A DNA stretch of 64,000 nucleotides from Atrichornis clamosus (Eukaryota > Chordata > Aves > Passeriformes > Menuridae), in NCBI GenBank assembly GCA_013400975.1, contig WBMZ01003493.1, positions 1 through 64,000 on the forward strand, written 5' to 3'. The position numbers and the translations under genes are program-made. Shown here piece by piece: positions 1 to 12,180 of the stretch (position 1 is its first letter; each line of letters begins with the position of its first letter). The notes beneath the pieces are model-generated. The model did no database searches and was not told the DNA's origin. It saw only the letters and a program-made list of their open reading frames with translations.

Positions 1-115
1 GCCCGGCCCCGGCTCCCGGAGCCCCCGCTGCACCCCGGGACCGCCGCTCCGGGGAGCGGGGCTGGAACGGCGGGGGAAGACAGGCACAAGTTTGTACTTC
101 GGCCCTGCCCTGCCC
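1..115. promoter_or_regulatory. Edge of a CpG island at the window start
   Basis: The first ~80 bases are almost pure G/C with about ten CG dinucleotides, then composition drops quickly. By the usual gene order (PAPOLG followed by REL in the same direction) this could be the promoter of REL, whose body would lie to the left of the window. No REL coding sequence is visible, so this is inference. Confidence 0.5.
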
Positions 116-335
116 GGTAGCCAGAAGTCCGAAGGAAAACGTTCAATTGCTCTGATTTCAGAGCCCAGCAGAGATACACCTAGAGCCTGTTTCCTTCCAT
201 ACCCTCACCCTTCTCTTCAGCACACCCTTGCAGCAGCATCACTATGACATCCCTCTTTCCCACTCTCTCAGCTTCCAGAGACCAAGCGCTCTCATTATCC
301 ATCTTTTTCTCAGTTGTGTGGAACCTGGTGGTCAG

Positions 336-710
336 CCCAGAGAAGGGAAAGCTCCAGGGAGACCTACTGCCTATCTAAGCCCCTTAGGGGGTTTCTAAGG
401 ACAAGAACCGACTTTTTACCAAGGCCTATAGTGACAGGACAAGGGGGAATGGGTTTATGGCTTTAAACTGACAGAGGGCAGGGTTAGATTAGGTATTGGG
501 AAGAAATTGTTTACTGTGAGGGTGGGTGAGGCATGGGAACAAGACTACCCAGAGAAGCTGTGGATGGCCCAGCCTCGGAAGTGTTCAAGGCCAGACTGGA
601 TGGAGCTTGGAGCAGCCTGGTCTAGTGGAAAATGTTCCTGCCCAAAGCAGGATGGGTTGGAATTAGATGGGCTTTGAAGGCCCCTTCCAGCCCATTCTGT
701 GATTCAATAA
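336..710 (+). mobile_element. CR1 LINE fragment (3' end)
   Basis: Matches the CR1 3' region: CCAGGGAGACC, TTTACCAAGGCCTATAGTGA, GGACAAGGGGGAATGG, TGTTCAAGGCCAGACTGGAT, then CCCTTCCAGCCCATTCTGTG and ATTC. Long but truncated at its 5' end, as is usual for CR1. Confidence 0.93.
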
Positions 711-3700
711 CAAAGCTCTACATACTCAGGATAGACCAATATTGCAGGAAAGGAAAAAACTAATCACCAACAAGTTGATTAAGTCACAGTTATCAACTTT
801 AAATCTACCAAACCTTCAGAGCATCCCAGATCCTGAATGTCACAGCTTGGCCGCGACACAGTGAGATCAAGGAAAGGAGCTGGACACTGGGAGCAACCCA
901 ATAGCCCCAAGGTTGATCAGGTGCAGGGGCCAGTAACAAAGAAGCAAACCTAGGGGGGGATTAAAAAACACCTGAAAAAAGAGGAACACAAAGGAACAGG
1001 AAGACCACACCTAGCTGTGGTGCAAGACTGTATTTACTTAGCAACAAAATTTAAACGTTTTCTTAAATCTTTTCTCTGGGAACAGAATACACTGTCTCGT
1101 GTGAAAAAGCAGTTAAATGAATTAGTATCCCTGAAAAAGAAATATCAATGAAATAACAAGAAAAGAGCACTCAAGCAAGGTACAAGAGTGGTAGTTTTTT
1201 ACTGTTTTTCACTAACCCTTTTTAAAAACAAAGGTTATTGGGATGTACAGAATTGAACCACAGCTGAAAATGCTGTTCTCTAATCTGCAAATCCATACAC
1301 CAACCCATGTAACTAAGCAGAAGAGGCTGCCAAACGCTATTCTTCTTGCTCTGCAGTCCATCTCATTTTAACAGGACTTTTCTTTATAACCTTAATTTTG
1401 CTCAACAATCCTCTTATTTCCTATAAATGGAAATTATCTTCCTCCATTCCACAAGCAAAACTTTCCTTATTTAAGATTGATGGTTTGTCATATGATAGGA
1501 CTGTTGCACCTCTGTCAAATTTATAACTGAAATTGGAGTAGGAGAATCCTAGGGAACATACAGGAAAACCAAAATGTCTGTGACATTAGCCCTAGATGAT
1601 CAAAGAAAAGCTACATTATTCAGATGTTACGATAAAGTAATTCTGAGGCTGTTAGTTTCTTGCCAGAAGAACGTGATTTCTTATTTTCTTTCCCACAAAA
1701 AAAACCAAAAAAACCCCCTAACCAACACAAAGGTATAAACGAGCAGGGCCCTAAAAGTATGAGAAATTTGGACTAGATTTTTATGTCTTCAGTGATTTTT
1801 TGGATTCCCTATGATTGATGATGTAAAATAAAGCAGGCAAGTGGGTCTCATATTCTAAATCAAACTTAGACTTGACCTACACAAACACACATGACCCCAA
1901 AGCACGAACTGACAAGGAGACCACAAAGAGAATCGTGCTGCTCTACGGTAAAAGCAGCAAACAGGAAAACACACAACCCCATTTCTCTCTGCTAAGTGCC
2001 CCATCCAAACACAGTCAGCTCATCAACATCTAATATTAGAAGATACTTCAGTTTTTTAATTGATCACCTGGTGGGACAAGTTCTGGACAAGCCTTTCTTC
2101 ACAGGGTTGAACAGCCAGAGAAATGCTCCTAATTTGAGGGCATCCCTGCAGATCACAGGAGTGACCTGGACAGGATTTCTAAAAGGAAAGGTGTGCTACT
2201 TCTCTGGGATAGCTGAAGCTGTAGATGTGAGTTTTGGGGTTGGATGGAAAGCAAGTTGTTGATACAGGCATATGAAGTGACTGAATACTTTTCCTTATTT
2301 CAGGCTGGTTTGCAAAACCTCAGATAGTAAAAACGGTGACATTTCAAGAAGAATGAATTTAGGTGCTTCCCTAAATGCTGTTCATATCCCTGGTTCCCAC
2401 CTGCTTCTCTAGCCCATGACACTACTGCGTAAACACAGACCAAGGCACCTGGGAGACTGTGTGGCTCAAAACAGAACTATCAACTCATTTCTTCAGAAGG
2501 AAAGTGTTATTGTAGGGTATCCAATCTAAACCGATGTGAAATTAACGGCAGTATTCCAGGCAATACAAATACCATGTTATGACTAAAACATAATGAACAT
2601 TCCCTACTTTCCCCAGCTCTTTTGAACTCTAACTCTTAGGGCTTGCAGGAACAGGCTACTCAAAGATAATCCTGAAGACTGCATGTTCAAAATTGAGGTG
2701 ATATGTCACATACACACCAGTGTCTTTAGTACAAACTGCTGCTTGATATTATTTTTAAGAAAAAATATGAATGAATTGCACTTCTTATAGCATCCCCAAA
2801 ACTTTAACTCTACCCCTATCCCTTCCCTAAAATAAAAACAACCTGTAATAAGAGGACAACCAAGCATATGAAGAGTTTCACTGTATAAGATCTGTGTGCT
2901 CCCATCATCGGAATACACTGACTAGATCTGGCTCAGGAAGCTCCTGAACAAAGTTACTGGAGCAAGGACAGCATGAAAAGATGTTTTCTTGATGGCTTTT
3001 CTCTAGCAGTAGTCATAAGACAATGACCAGGGAAAAGCACAACAGTGGGACAAAAGGAGCTTTTAGTCTAAGACCAGCGTAGCTGTTTTATAAAACATTC
3101 ATGTTCCTAAACTAGAGGAAAGCTCTATGGAAACCAAGAAGCCTTCCTAAGAAAAAGGCCAATGAAAGAGGCCTTACTCAAAATCGTGCAAGCATATGGA
3201 TATTCCTCTATTCCTGTGACTACCCTGCATGCAATTCTGCTCTGCTGCCATCAGAATCTATGGCACAGGGATTATCCCGGGAGAGTGAGGTGAACTAGAG
3301 GATTGCCGTATTGCTTTGGTAATTACAGAAACCTCGTCAGCAACTGACATGAAGTGTAAGAACATGTCATAGCTTTGGGCATATGCAGATCTCTGCAAAA
3401 AGCAGGACGGAATTCCCCTCCTGCAGCATTGCATAACAAAAGCCAGGTGCTTCACTATTATTTTTGTCAGCTGACTTTGGCTATAGCCAGAGGCGAGATA
3501 CCAGAATTCTTAGGCCAGTCTGATCCAGTGCTTCACTTCCTGTCTTCCAGTTAAAGCAAGTGTTTTAAGATCCCATTTCTCTCCACTTATCAAGTCCAAA
3601 GACAAGTCCTCTCCTCCTGCTTTTCACTGGCTGCTGCACTAGCACCGTTAATAATACCTATGCTGTAAGGAATAAAGCTTCCTGCTCTGGCAGGGAATGT

Positions 3701-4436
3701 CACGGGGCAAGCAGGGGTAGAGTGGAGGGATTAAAAAAAAACAGCACTAAAACCTCCTGTAGCAAAGGATTGAGTGTTTGACTTGGTATTTGTCAAGCCT
3801 GGGACGATGGCTCTTTAGTGGTGCTTAGCAGAGGCATTGCCCAATGAAGCCTGCTGTGATACAGAGCAGCACAGGCAGACTGTTAAGTCTGTATTTCCTG
3901 TTCCCAGCTATCTGACTTAGATCAAAGATAAAGCCCTTGTCACTGGCCTGGTTAAGCAGACGCTAAGGTACTTTTAGCATATGGCCCTCCTAATAAGGTA
4001 CATCATACTAGGAGCAAAAATAATATTAATAAAATAATTCCCTTCTCTCCTTTTGGAATAAAGCTAAGTCTTGTTTTCTTGTCCACTCTATCTCAAGCCT
4101 CACACATTCCCTGATTAGCAATTTCCAATCCTCTGTGCCTTAAGAAACCTTTTGCTGTTTGAAGTATGTTTTTTAATCTCAAAGGCATCTTACTTAAACA
4201 CTTTCAGACCTTTTGGTGGTTAAAGCTTTTGTGGTAATTAGTCCTGAGGAAGGTTCTAATGCAGAAACCATTCTCAAAAAACTCATGGCTTCCAGATTAA
4301 TGATAAACTCAAAGGTTTTTCAAGTCATTCTGCTGGAAGCGTTCCTGTACCACGCTTTGAGTTTGTTTGACATAGAACAATGCTATCGTGCCTCCTCTCA
4401 AAACAGGGTGGAGAGAAAGGAAATGCTAATAGAGAA
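711..4436. other. Non-coding stretch
   Basis: AT-rich unique sequence between a CR1 and a SINE. Apart from the weak exon-like block at 2105-2226, I see no gene, RNA or repeat. The open frames of 65-88 codons show no recognisable protein. Confidence 0.6.
2105..2226 (+). other. Weak exon-like block, unassigned
   Basis: Acceptor CCTTTCTTCACAG and donor GTAGAT|GTGAGT bound 122 nt on the plus strand, 2.1 kb from the CpG island at the window edge. It could belong to a transcript divergent from the neighbouring gene. No coding support. Confidence 0.2.
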
Positions 4437-4590
4437 AGGTTGGTCTTGTGGATAAGGCACAAGGCTGTGATTCAGGAGACTGGAATTTGGCTCTTGGCAA
4501 GTCAGCCTTTCTACTCTTAGGCAAGTCGTTTCATTCTCTAAGCCTCAATTTCCCCAATAGAAATCAGAGAAGATACTTCCTTGCTCCCAC
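4437..4590 (+). mobile_element. Ancient tRNA-derived SINE of MIR type
   Basis: GGTTGGTCTTGTGGATAAGG, GATTCAGGAGACTGGAATTT, GGCAAGTC...TTTCATTCTCTAAGCCTC and AATTTCCCCAATAGAAAT follow the MIR/CORE-SINE order (tRNA-like head, gggcaagtcactt, cctcagtttccccatctgtaaa). The A and B boxes are degraded. Such elements are old and scarce in birds. Confidence 0.65.
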
Positions 4591-4834
4591 ACTTCTACCT
4601 TATTCACTCGTGATGCAACTTCTTCAGGGGATGAACCTCTCGTTGTATGAGAGCACAAGATGATGACGGCTACATGAATGCTGGGGTAGTGTCAAATAAA
4701 GACAGTGTCCCCTTTTTGTCTCCTTCCATCCAGGTGACTCCCTCCTGTGTTCTTACACTGTCCCAAGCACTCCTTTGGAGACACAGGAGCTTGCTTTAAA
4801 GTAACCTGGAGGAAACAAGATGATTGGTTTTCTG

Positions 4835-4858
4835 CTGGCTCAGTTTTTACTGAGCCAG
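4835..4858. repeat. Hairpin with 10-bp perfect arms and TTTT loop
   Basis: CTGGCTCAGT and ACTGAGCCAG flank TTTT. Confidence 0.9.
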
Positions 4859-5880
4859 TTCCACGTACAATCACAGAAGTGACTGTGCCAGCAGGAAGGA
4901 ATGTGGTGGCACCAAGGCCAGAACAAATTTCTGGGAGACAAATTTGGGCAGAGGTGCTTGCTTCCTGACAGAGTGCTAACGTCATGGAACTGTAGCATAA
5001 CACTGTATTTTTAGCCTGAGAAATTGATAAAGCTCCCTGAAATTTCTAATTCACACCCCTTCCTTCCCAGAGTTAGTATTCAGAGGAAAACTCCTCAAGC
5101 ACTTTCTCCTCCAGGCCTCTCAAGTGTTTCCTGCTCCTTTCTCCTCATCGCAGTGCTATGAACACATCCCACAGTCTGGGAGTTGCATTATTTTAACAGA
5201 AAAGAAAATGTAGTGTTCGTTGGCAGGAAAAGATGGCGTAGTGTTTTCATTTTTCACTGTGCTATCTATATAAAAGCCTCACATTTCAGTGAAGCTGATT
5301 AGTGACCTCTGAAGTGGACCAACTGCAAACTCTGTCCTTATGCTACAGTCAAGATTCATCTGATGCAGTAGAGCTGTAGGGAGAAGACTTAGGGAAGAGA
5401 TGAGCTCAAACTGAGCAGAAGGAGCTAAGTCAGCAAAAATCCACCTTTTTCTGCCCAGAAGGATTTTTTCAGAACAGATTACCTCTATAAGCCAGATCAC
5501 TGTTGCTGCTTCAAAGGGAAGCGATAGATTTGTTCTATGTGCAGCCAAAAAAACAAAAATAAGGAGGCAGAAGGAAGGATGGGGATTGTCCCTTTGGCAA
5601 CAGCAAGCTGTTAGAGTACCTTAGCTGTATCATGAAAACTACATGCTAAAAATATATAGGCAATGTAGGCCTAAAGTAATTCTCCTGCTCCCCAAAACCT
5701 CAGCGTATACCAGTCAGTCATCATGCACTGGATCCACTACAGAGGATAACGATCACTCATCCAGGTTTTTATTACAAGACTTCCCTTTTTCCTCAGGGCT
5801 CACAAGGAGTTTAAGCTACTTAACATCACCTTGAGCTTCAAGAATCTCAAAAGACCATATCTACAGCAAATAATCAGGAT

Positions 5881-6200
5881 CAATTAGGTTGGAAAAGCCC
5901 TTTGAGGTCATCGAGTCCAACCTTTGACCGAACACCACCTGGGCAACCAGGCCATGGCACTAAGTGCCACATCCAGCCTTTCCTTAAACATCTCCTGGGT
6001 TGGTGACTCCACCACCTCCCTGGGCAGCCAATTGCAGTATCTTATCAGCCTTTCTTTGAAGAAATTTTTCCTGATGTCGAACATAAACACCCCCTGGTGC
6101 TGCCTAAGGCTGTGTCCTCTTGTCCTGTTGCTGGATGCCTGGGAGTAGAGCCTGACCCTCATCTGGCTATGACCTCCTTCAGAGAGTTCTAGAGAGTGAT
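5881..6200 (-). mobile_element. CR1 LINE fragment, reverse orientation
   Basis: Begins with AGGTTGGAAAAGCCCTTTGA and GGTCATCGAGTCCAACC, the reverse complement of the CR1 tail, and runs on through CCACCTCCCTGGGCAGCC and CTTGTCCTGTTGCTGG. Confidence 0.95.
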
Positions 6201-8753
6201 AAGCCCACCTTAAAGAAGTGGAAAAGGTACCTTATTTCAGTACAGCCCCACCAGATATATCTCCTTTTAATTTGAAGTCTCACACCTTAATTTTCAATCT
6301 CTAGCCCCAAGACTCCTGCAGTTGTGATTTGTACAGCTAAATAATTACACCCAGGAATGACAGAAAGTGACACCACTCTTCAGGCAAAGGTAACCACATA
6401 ACACCTTCTGGGACAAGCTTACACATCCAGTCCTCCTACATATGCAAAGCAAACCTACAGCCTGTAAATGGGCCCTGCACCTCTTATCTGTCCCTGCATT
6501 AGCCCTTTCTTACCAATTGCCCGGGGCTGTGTGTCACAGTGCCACCTCACCGTGCAGGCTCTTACCGGCAGCAGTTGGCCACAATCTCTCCGGGTAAGCC
6601 ACAGCCAACAAGGGCTGCTCACCCCGCTGCTGACTGCACTTTGTGCCTATTCATCCACTCTTCTGCCATGCTGCAATAAAATCATTTAGATTTATTAAGA
6701 ACGGCAACACCCTAGTAAGGCTACAATTACTAGTTTGAAGCTTTCTGAATTACAAGGTTGAAAGCCCTGGATTTCTCACCCAGAACTGTGATGAGTTTTG
6801 CTATTTCATAGTCTTATTCATATGGCAGTTGCTACATGACTTGTCAATTTTGCTTTTAGGATATTTGGGGAAAGTTTGACACAGTTTTTGTAATCAATTC
6901 TGTGGTTAACCTCTCATACAACAATGAATTTGATAAATACTCATTCACCTGCATAGTATTTCCACTTGTGAGCCTGAATATTGCTGAAAACAGATACAAT
7001 ACAAACAACAACCTCTGGGTTTTCAATCTGAAGTATTGTGCCTTAGGTATAGTAAATGTGTCAGGCACCATGAGACTCAGAACATTTTCAGATGCCTGGA
7101 AAAATTATGTACTTTACTCATTGTATGTGAGTAAAAAATACACATATCAATCTACTGACTTTTTTTTTTTCAATTAAAAAGAACAATAAGCCAAGAAGAA
7201 GAATAATTCTTCAAGAGATCTGTTGCACAATACACATTTAAAAAAAGCAACTGAACTGATTTTTTGCTCTGTGCAGTGGAAATAACAGCTCTAGACACAG
7301 CCTCTTAAATGGAAACACAACAGACACGAGGGAAGAATTGCCACCACAAGCTGCTTCTGGCAAGTACATGCAGGAACCAGGGAAAGGAGAACACCTAACT
7401 CAAGAAAGAGCTGACAGAAAGGAACCAGTGGCAAGAAGGATTAATTAGAACAAGGCTAGAGCTGGCTTAGAAGGGCAATGTCATGTATAAAGTTGAATAT
7501 AAAGAAAAGGTAACTGCTGCATGGAAAGGTTCCTTAACAGGCAGATGCAGAAAATACAAATTATATACCATAAAGCCACTGATGTCCCAGCTCCACTTCT
7601 GATTAGTCTCCAACGAGACCCTGAGGGGCAAGTAAGTCAGCAGTGATGGAAGCCAACGTGTCCAATTATCTGTTTCTCAAAGGCTGAGACAGGTACCTGC
7701 TGCCTTAACTTTTCCATTGCACCAACTCCATGGATTCTAAGGTACTATTCTTAGATAAGCACTACAGGCTCCAGTATCAAAAGAATAGAAAGTAAGGAAT
7801 AGAGGGCATTTGGAATTAAGTCCCTGGTTACAGTTCTACTGCCACTACTCCTGGCTGTCACAGCAGCTTGTCCCTTAAGGGCCTTGATGCCACTGCCCCA
7901 GTGACTGTGCGTAACACCCTTGCTTGGGTTTGTGGTGTCTCAATCAAATGCCCCCTCGTGGTGACCACCACGATTTCCTGATTTCCTGACAGGGCACACA
8001 AATCCTGCTTCCCAGCACACCTCACTGTCCCCATACACCTGGTTTCCTGCTTCTCCCAGAACCAGAGGGTAAAGATTCACGTGTGCAAAGCAGAGAGCTT
8101 TAGTCTCCGTGCAGTATCTTGAGCTCTCATCTCCAAGAGAGGTAGCCAAAGACAGCTTAGTGGGCCTTTTCCAGGAGTTTCCATTAAAAGGAAACCTGCA
8201 AAGACAACCATCTGCGTAACTGAAATTAAACTGAGACCAAAGTTCCCACATGAACGTGCAAAGTATTTCTGTCCATATACGTAATCATTTGCTAAAAAAA
8301 AAGAAAAAAAATCAGACAAAAAGCCAAATCTATAGGTCTAAAGAATTTTGTTACTTTTTTTGATTAATACAGTTATTTTGGTTTTTGTTACTGCCTTCTC
8401 TTAACCTGTAAAAGCAAAATGCAGTGAGTAAACCAATCCAGATTTAATAGCATTTTAAAGCTTTTGAGATTCTAGAGACTCATAGTTCAGTAAGAGAGAC
8501 ATCAAATCTGTTCCCAGTAGCATGGATGCTATACAGAAGTGAATTCTGTACCTGGCTGATTGCAGAAGACTCAGACACGGTAATGGCAGAGACGCTTGCC
8601 TAAAATAAAACTGGCTACTATGCTTAATTAATATTCATTATGGTGCACACCCCCTGTAAACAGCCTGTAGAGAGGCTGCTGAAATTGTGAAATTGGTAGT
8701 GAGGCCTGATTCACATCCAGATACCTTTACCGCCCTAAGTCTCTCAAACTTAC

Positions 8754-8797
8754 CTGACCCACCAAGGGAGACTACAGCTCCCAGGAGAAAGCTCTTG
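8754..8797 (-). other. Exon-like block, unassigned
   Basis: Minus-strand acceptor GTTTTTCTTTCAG and near-perfect donor GTCAG|GTAAGT bound a 44-nt block 1.3 kb downstream of the block at 10053-10157, on the same strand. Read after that block its frame stays open. It also holds a ZNF143-type core. No product recognised. Confidence 0.4.
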
Positions 8798-8879
8798 CTG
8801 AAAGAAAAACTTTAATTCCACCTTTCCTTAGCTCTTTAATTCCAGCTTTCTTTTTCCCATGTTAGACATTTTTGAGATT

Positions 8880-8990
8880 CAGCTGGACAGGGCACTGGGC
8901 CATCTTGTCTACATAGTGCTTTTGTCACGAAAGGTCGAACCAGATGATCCTTGAGGTTCCCTTCCAACCTGGTATTCCATTCCATGACAG
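8880..8990 (+). mobile_element. CR1 LINE fragment (short 3' end)
   Basis: Contains GGACAGGGCACTGGGCCATC, TTGTCTACATAGTGC, CCAGATGATCCTTGAGG and TTCCCTTCCAACCTGGTATT, the last ~110 bases of a CR1 copy. Confidence 0.88.
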
Positions 8991-10052
8991 ATGCTGTCTT
9001 CTAAATTGCTGGTGCTACCCTGTGTGTTTATTTTTAGACTGCTAGGGCTTTGGGGCAATTTGGGAGGATTTTTCATCCTGTCTCCACAGCACAACAGGGT
9101 GGGGTAAGACTGCAGCTCCTCAGCTGCACGGCAACCCAACTCTTACACGTGATGCACTGATTTCTTGTTGGGGTTCCTGAGCTCTCTTATGCCACTGTTG
9201 CTAATTCTCTTTCCCCAACAGTGGACAATGTCTGTGCTCCTGGGGTGCAAAAAGCCCATTAACAGGTAGATCTGAAATAAAGACATGACTTTGAAAATGC
9301 ATGCCATTCAGCTCCTGGATTTTTTAAAACTTGGATTTATATTCCTTTTACGTATCTTAATTACACATGGCATTGCTTCTGCCTCCTGAATATGCATCTT
9401 CAAGTTTCAATGTCAACATAAACACTGGTACAGCTATGCAATTATAGCACTTTTGCTTCTGCAAATATTCCCATGACCTACATCACAAAAAACTCTGGCA
9501 GGTGACCCAGTTACTACAGACTTGGTCAGTTCAGGACTTCACACTTGCAACACAGTTAAAACCTTATTTGCAAAACAGCACTGCTGTAACTGGTCAAGTG
9601 GAAACCATGTGATCTGACATGTTTTTAATTGTAATGCAGACAGAACTTTTAATTTACATAGCCTAGGACTAACATATACTTCTGTTCTGATGCCAGAGGA
9701 CACCAGAAATGTAGGAAGTGAACAAAAAGAAAGGTGGCTACTTGGATAATTTACTCAGACAATTACTGTCTCATCATTACCATCCCTGCTTGGAAGAATG
9801 TTTACTAGTGCCCCTAGAAGAAGAATGGAAAAATAAAATTAAATATATAGCTGAATGGAACCACAGAATAAATTAAATTTAGCATAGCAATTACAGTTTC
9901 TCCCAGACTATATGTATTATGAACAACCTATATTTGTGTGGTCAACAACCCTGCCCCATAAACATCCCTGTAATTAATTTGAAATAACAAAAACCAGGGG
10001 TAAATAAACATGGTGTTATTTTTGCTCCCTTTAACAGTGTTTGGCTCCTTAC

Positions 10053-10157
10053 CTACATACAGGCAGCAGATTCACTGCAACTGATGAAGCAGAAGTCTCC
10101 AGCCAGCAAAGAAGAGAAGGACTCAAGTGTGCCAAGCATGAAGGTGGTGGCAAGAAC
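10053..10157 (-). other. Exon-like block, unassigned
   Basis: On the minus strand a pyrimidine-rich acceptor (TTTTTTATCATTTTAG) opens and a strong donor (ATGTAG|GTAAGG) closes a 105-nt block. One frame is open throughout (starting FLPPPSC). No recognised domain. It could be an exon of a non-coding or alternative transcript downstream of PAPOLG. Confidence 0.4.
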
Positions 10158-11094
10158 CTAAAATGATAAAAAACCAAACTGATTGTAGTTTATAAAAACA
10201 ATACACAGCAAAGTAGCTATTGCTTAACTAAATCTTACTAAAGTTTTTTTTCTCTCCTTAACAGCAACCATAGCCATTCTATGCTCTAGCAATCCTGCCT
10301 ACTTCTCTTTTGCAATATCCTCCCCTTTGTAAGCGTCTAACCCACCATTCTTTCAACTTTTGCAAAAGATACTGGCTGTATTCCAACCCAGAGCTTCCCA
10401 GTGCCATGTGCACAGCACTGCTTCATCAACAGATGTTTGGTATCTCCACAAATTCCTGTCCTGGCTCAGTAAGATGGAGGGGAGTCACAATTCTCTGTGG
10501 CCTTTACAAGAGCACCTCCATCTTGGCTCACAACACGCTCAGGCAGAGACAGCATTATTTAGGAAATCTAAGAAAATTCACACTCCTAAAGCTGGAGGGA
10601 AGGGGTATGTCAACTTCCCTCAATTGAGTGTACCTTTCAGCTTTCTTTGAGGGGATTTAAGCAACTCACCTCTGCAATTTTAAGACATAAGAACTTACCT
10701 ATGAGCACTTAATAAGGTGTTAACTTGCATCCGGCAGTCCTATGGCCCGTGTGTTGTGATAAAATTCTTAGTGAGACTTTTTTATGGAGAAACAAAATAA
10801 GCAGAAACAAATTTGTGATTAATTTTTTAGTCAAGGTCTTACAGGAAAAGTTGTTTCATTTACAAGCTTATAAAACAGCAACAAGGAAGAATAGTGGGCT
10901 ATCATGCAAGTAGTGGATTAAAAATCAGCAGCTGGTGTCAGTAGTAGCCTCTAGAAATAGTTACCAGAGCCCTTACAAGAGTCCTGAGCCAGATACAGTC
11001 ACTTATGCACTGGGAATCCCCACTGCAGGCGTGGATAACCTGACTCTAAAGAAAAAGGCTCAAACAACATAATCCCACACATTCAGGGAACTTG

Positions 11095-11192
11095 GCTTCA
11101 GTTTCTGGTCTTAGCCACAAAATCTCTGTCTGACCCTGCATAAATGGTTAATGTCTACATCTCAGATTCCTCATCTGTTAAAGCAGAAGGAA
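11095..11192 (+). mobile_element. Possible degraded MIR-type SINE
   Basis: CTTCAGTTTCTGGTCTTAGC, then TGTCTGACCCTGCATAAATG and CTCAGATTCCTCATCTGTTA resemble the MIR core (tgtgaccttgggcaa, cctcagtttcctcatctgtaaa) with many changes. Weak call. Confidence 0.35.
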
Positions 11193-12157
11193 AGCCTCAG
11201 AAAAAAGTGCATGATACTCAATACCAAAACTTAATACAAATAAGGAACTTTTGGTGGGCATGTTGTCCAATTATTTCAGATAAGAAGTTATCTTAAACAT
11301 TGGTGTTAGTGGCATCCATTACTTAACAAATGGATCATCCCATGTTGTCAACAAAACATCTTAGTAAGTAGCTGAAAACCAAACAGTCTAACCTAAAGGA
11401 ACAGTGACTGAGAATAAACTGGAGTTCACATACAAGCAGGAGCTGATGAAATAATGTGGTCTTGCTGTAGAAGTCACTGAGAACCTGTGGTTAGTTTCTA
11501 CACTGTAGCCTTAAACTTTTCTAAGTAAGTGCTTTGCTTTTGTTTGACGTTTTTAGACCTTTGCACGAGTACAGACAGAAGTGCAGCAGGGTTTCCCCAC
11601 TGACATCACAGCCACTGAAATCAGGAGTGACCTTTAAGGCTAACACACACAAGATTTGAGTTTGAACATACAAACCACTATTTGATCTCCACAGTTGGGC
11701 TGCTGGACAATCCATCTCAGCTTACTTCTTACTGAAAGGTGAACTCAAACCAACTTTAAATAAGCAGAGCCTGGAGAAAATTGAGATATTACCTTTACTG
11801 AATTTTCCCCACTTGAAGTCATAACATGTATGAATGGGAGAGAAAATTAGCACACTGTTCATTACTCATTTCTGTAAGAGGAGTAGTATTTAGTAAACTG
11901 ATTGATAATTTTACAGGCACATACCAAACATTTACCCTGAATTACAGCAAAGTGTACATCTCTGTGCTTGCACAACTTACCATTTGGTGTAAGGCAGGAT
12001 TTATTTAGTGGGTGAACAGGGGAACAGAAACAGGGGATTCCCTGGCCTTCTCATGGTTAGTACTTCGTTGTTTGCAACATCGTAATTTTCCTCAAAATAC
12101 GATTCCCAGTGATGTAGTTTTGTCCCATTTGGTTTTAACAAAATTACTGCAATCAAT

Positions 12158-12180
12158 CACTCTACAGAAAATGTAGAGTG
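12158..12180. repeat. Hairpin with 9-bp perfect arms
   Basis: CACTCTACA and TGTAGAGTG flank the loop GAAAA. Confidence 0.85.

Larger units (their letters stand above)
4591..8753. other. Non-coding stretch
   Basis: Unique sequence holding a hairpin (4835) and one CR1 (5881-6200). No coding exon was recognised on either strand. Confidence 0.6.

Noticed and set aside
4437..4510. tRNA gene
   Set aside because: The head looks tRNA-like (GTGGATAAGGCACAAG, GATTCAGGAGACTGG) but does not fold into a cloverleaf and continues into a SINE body.
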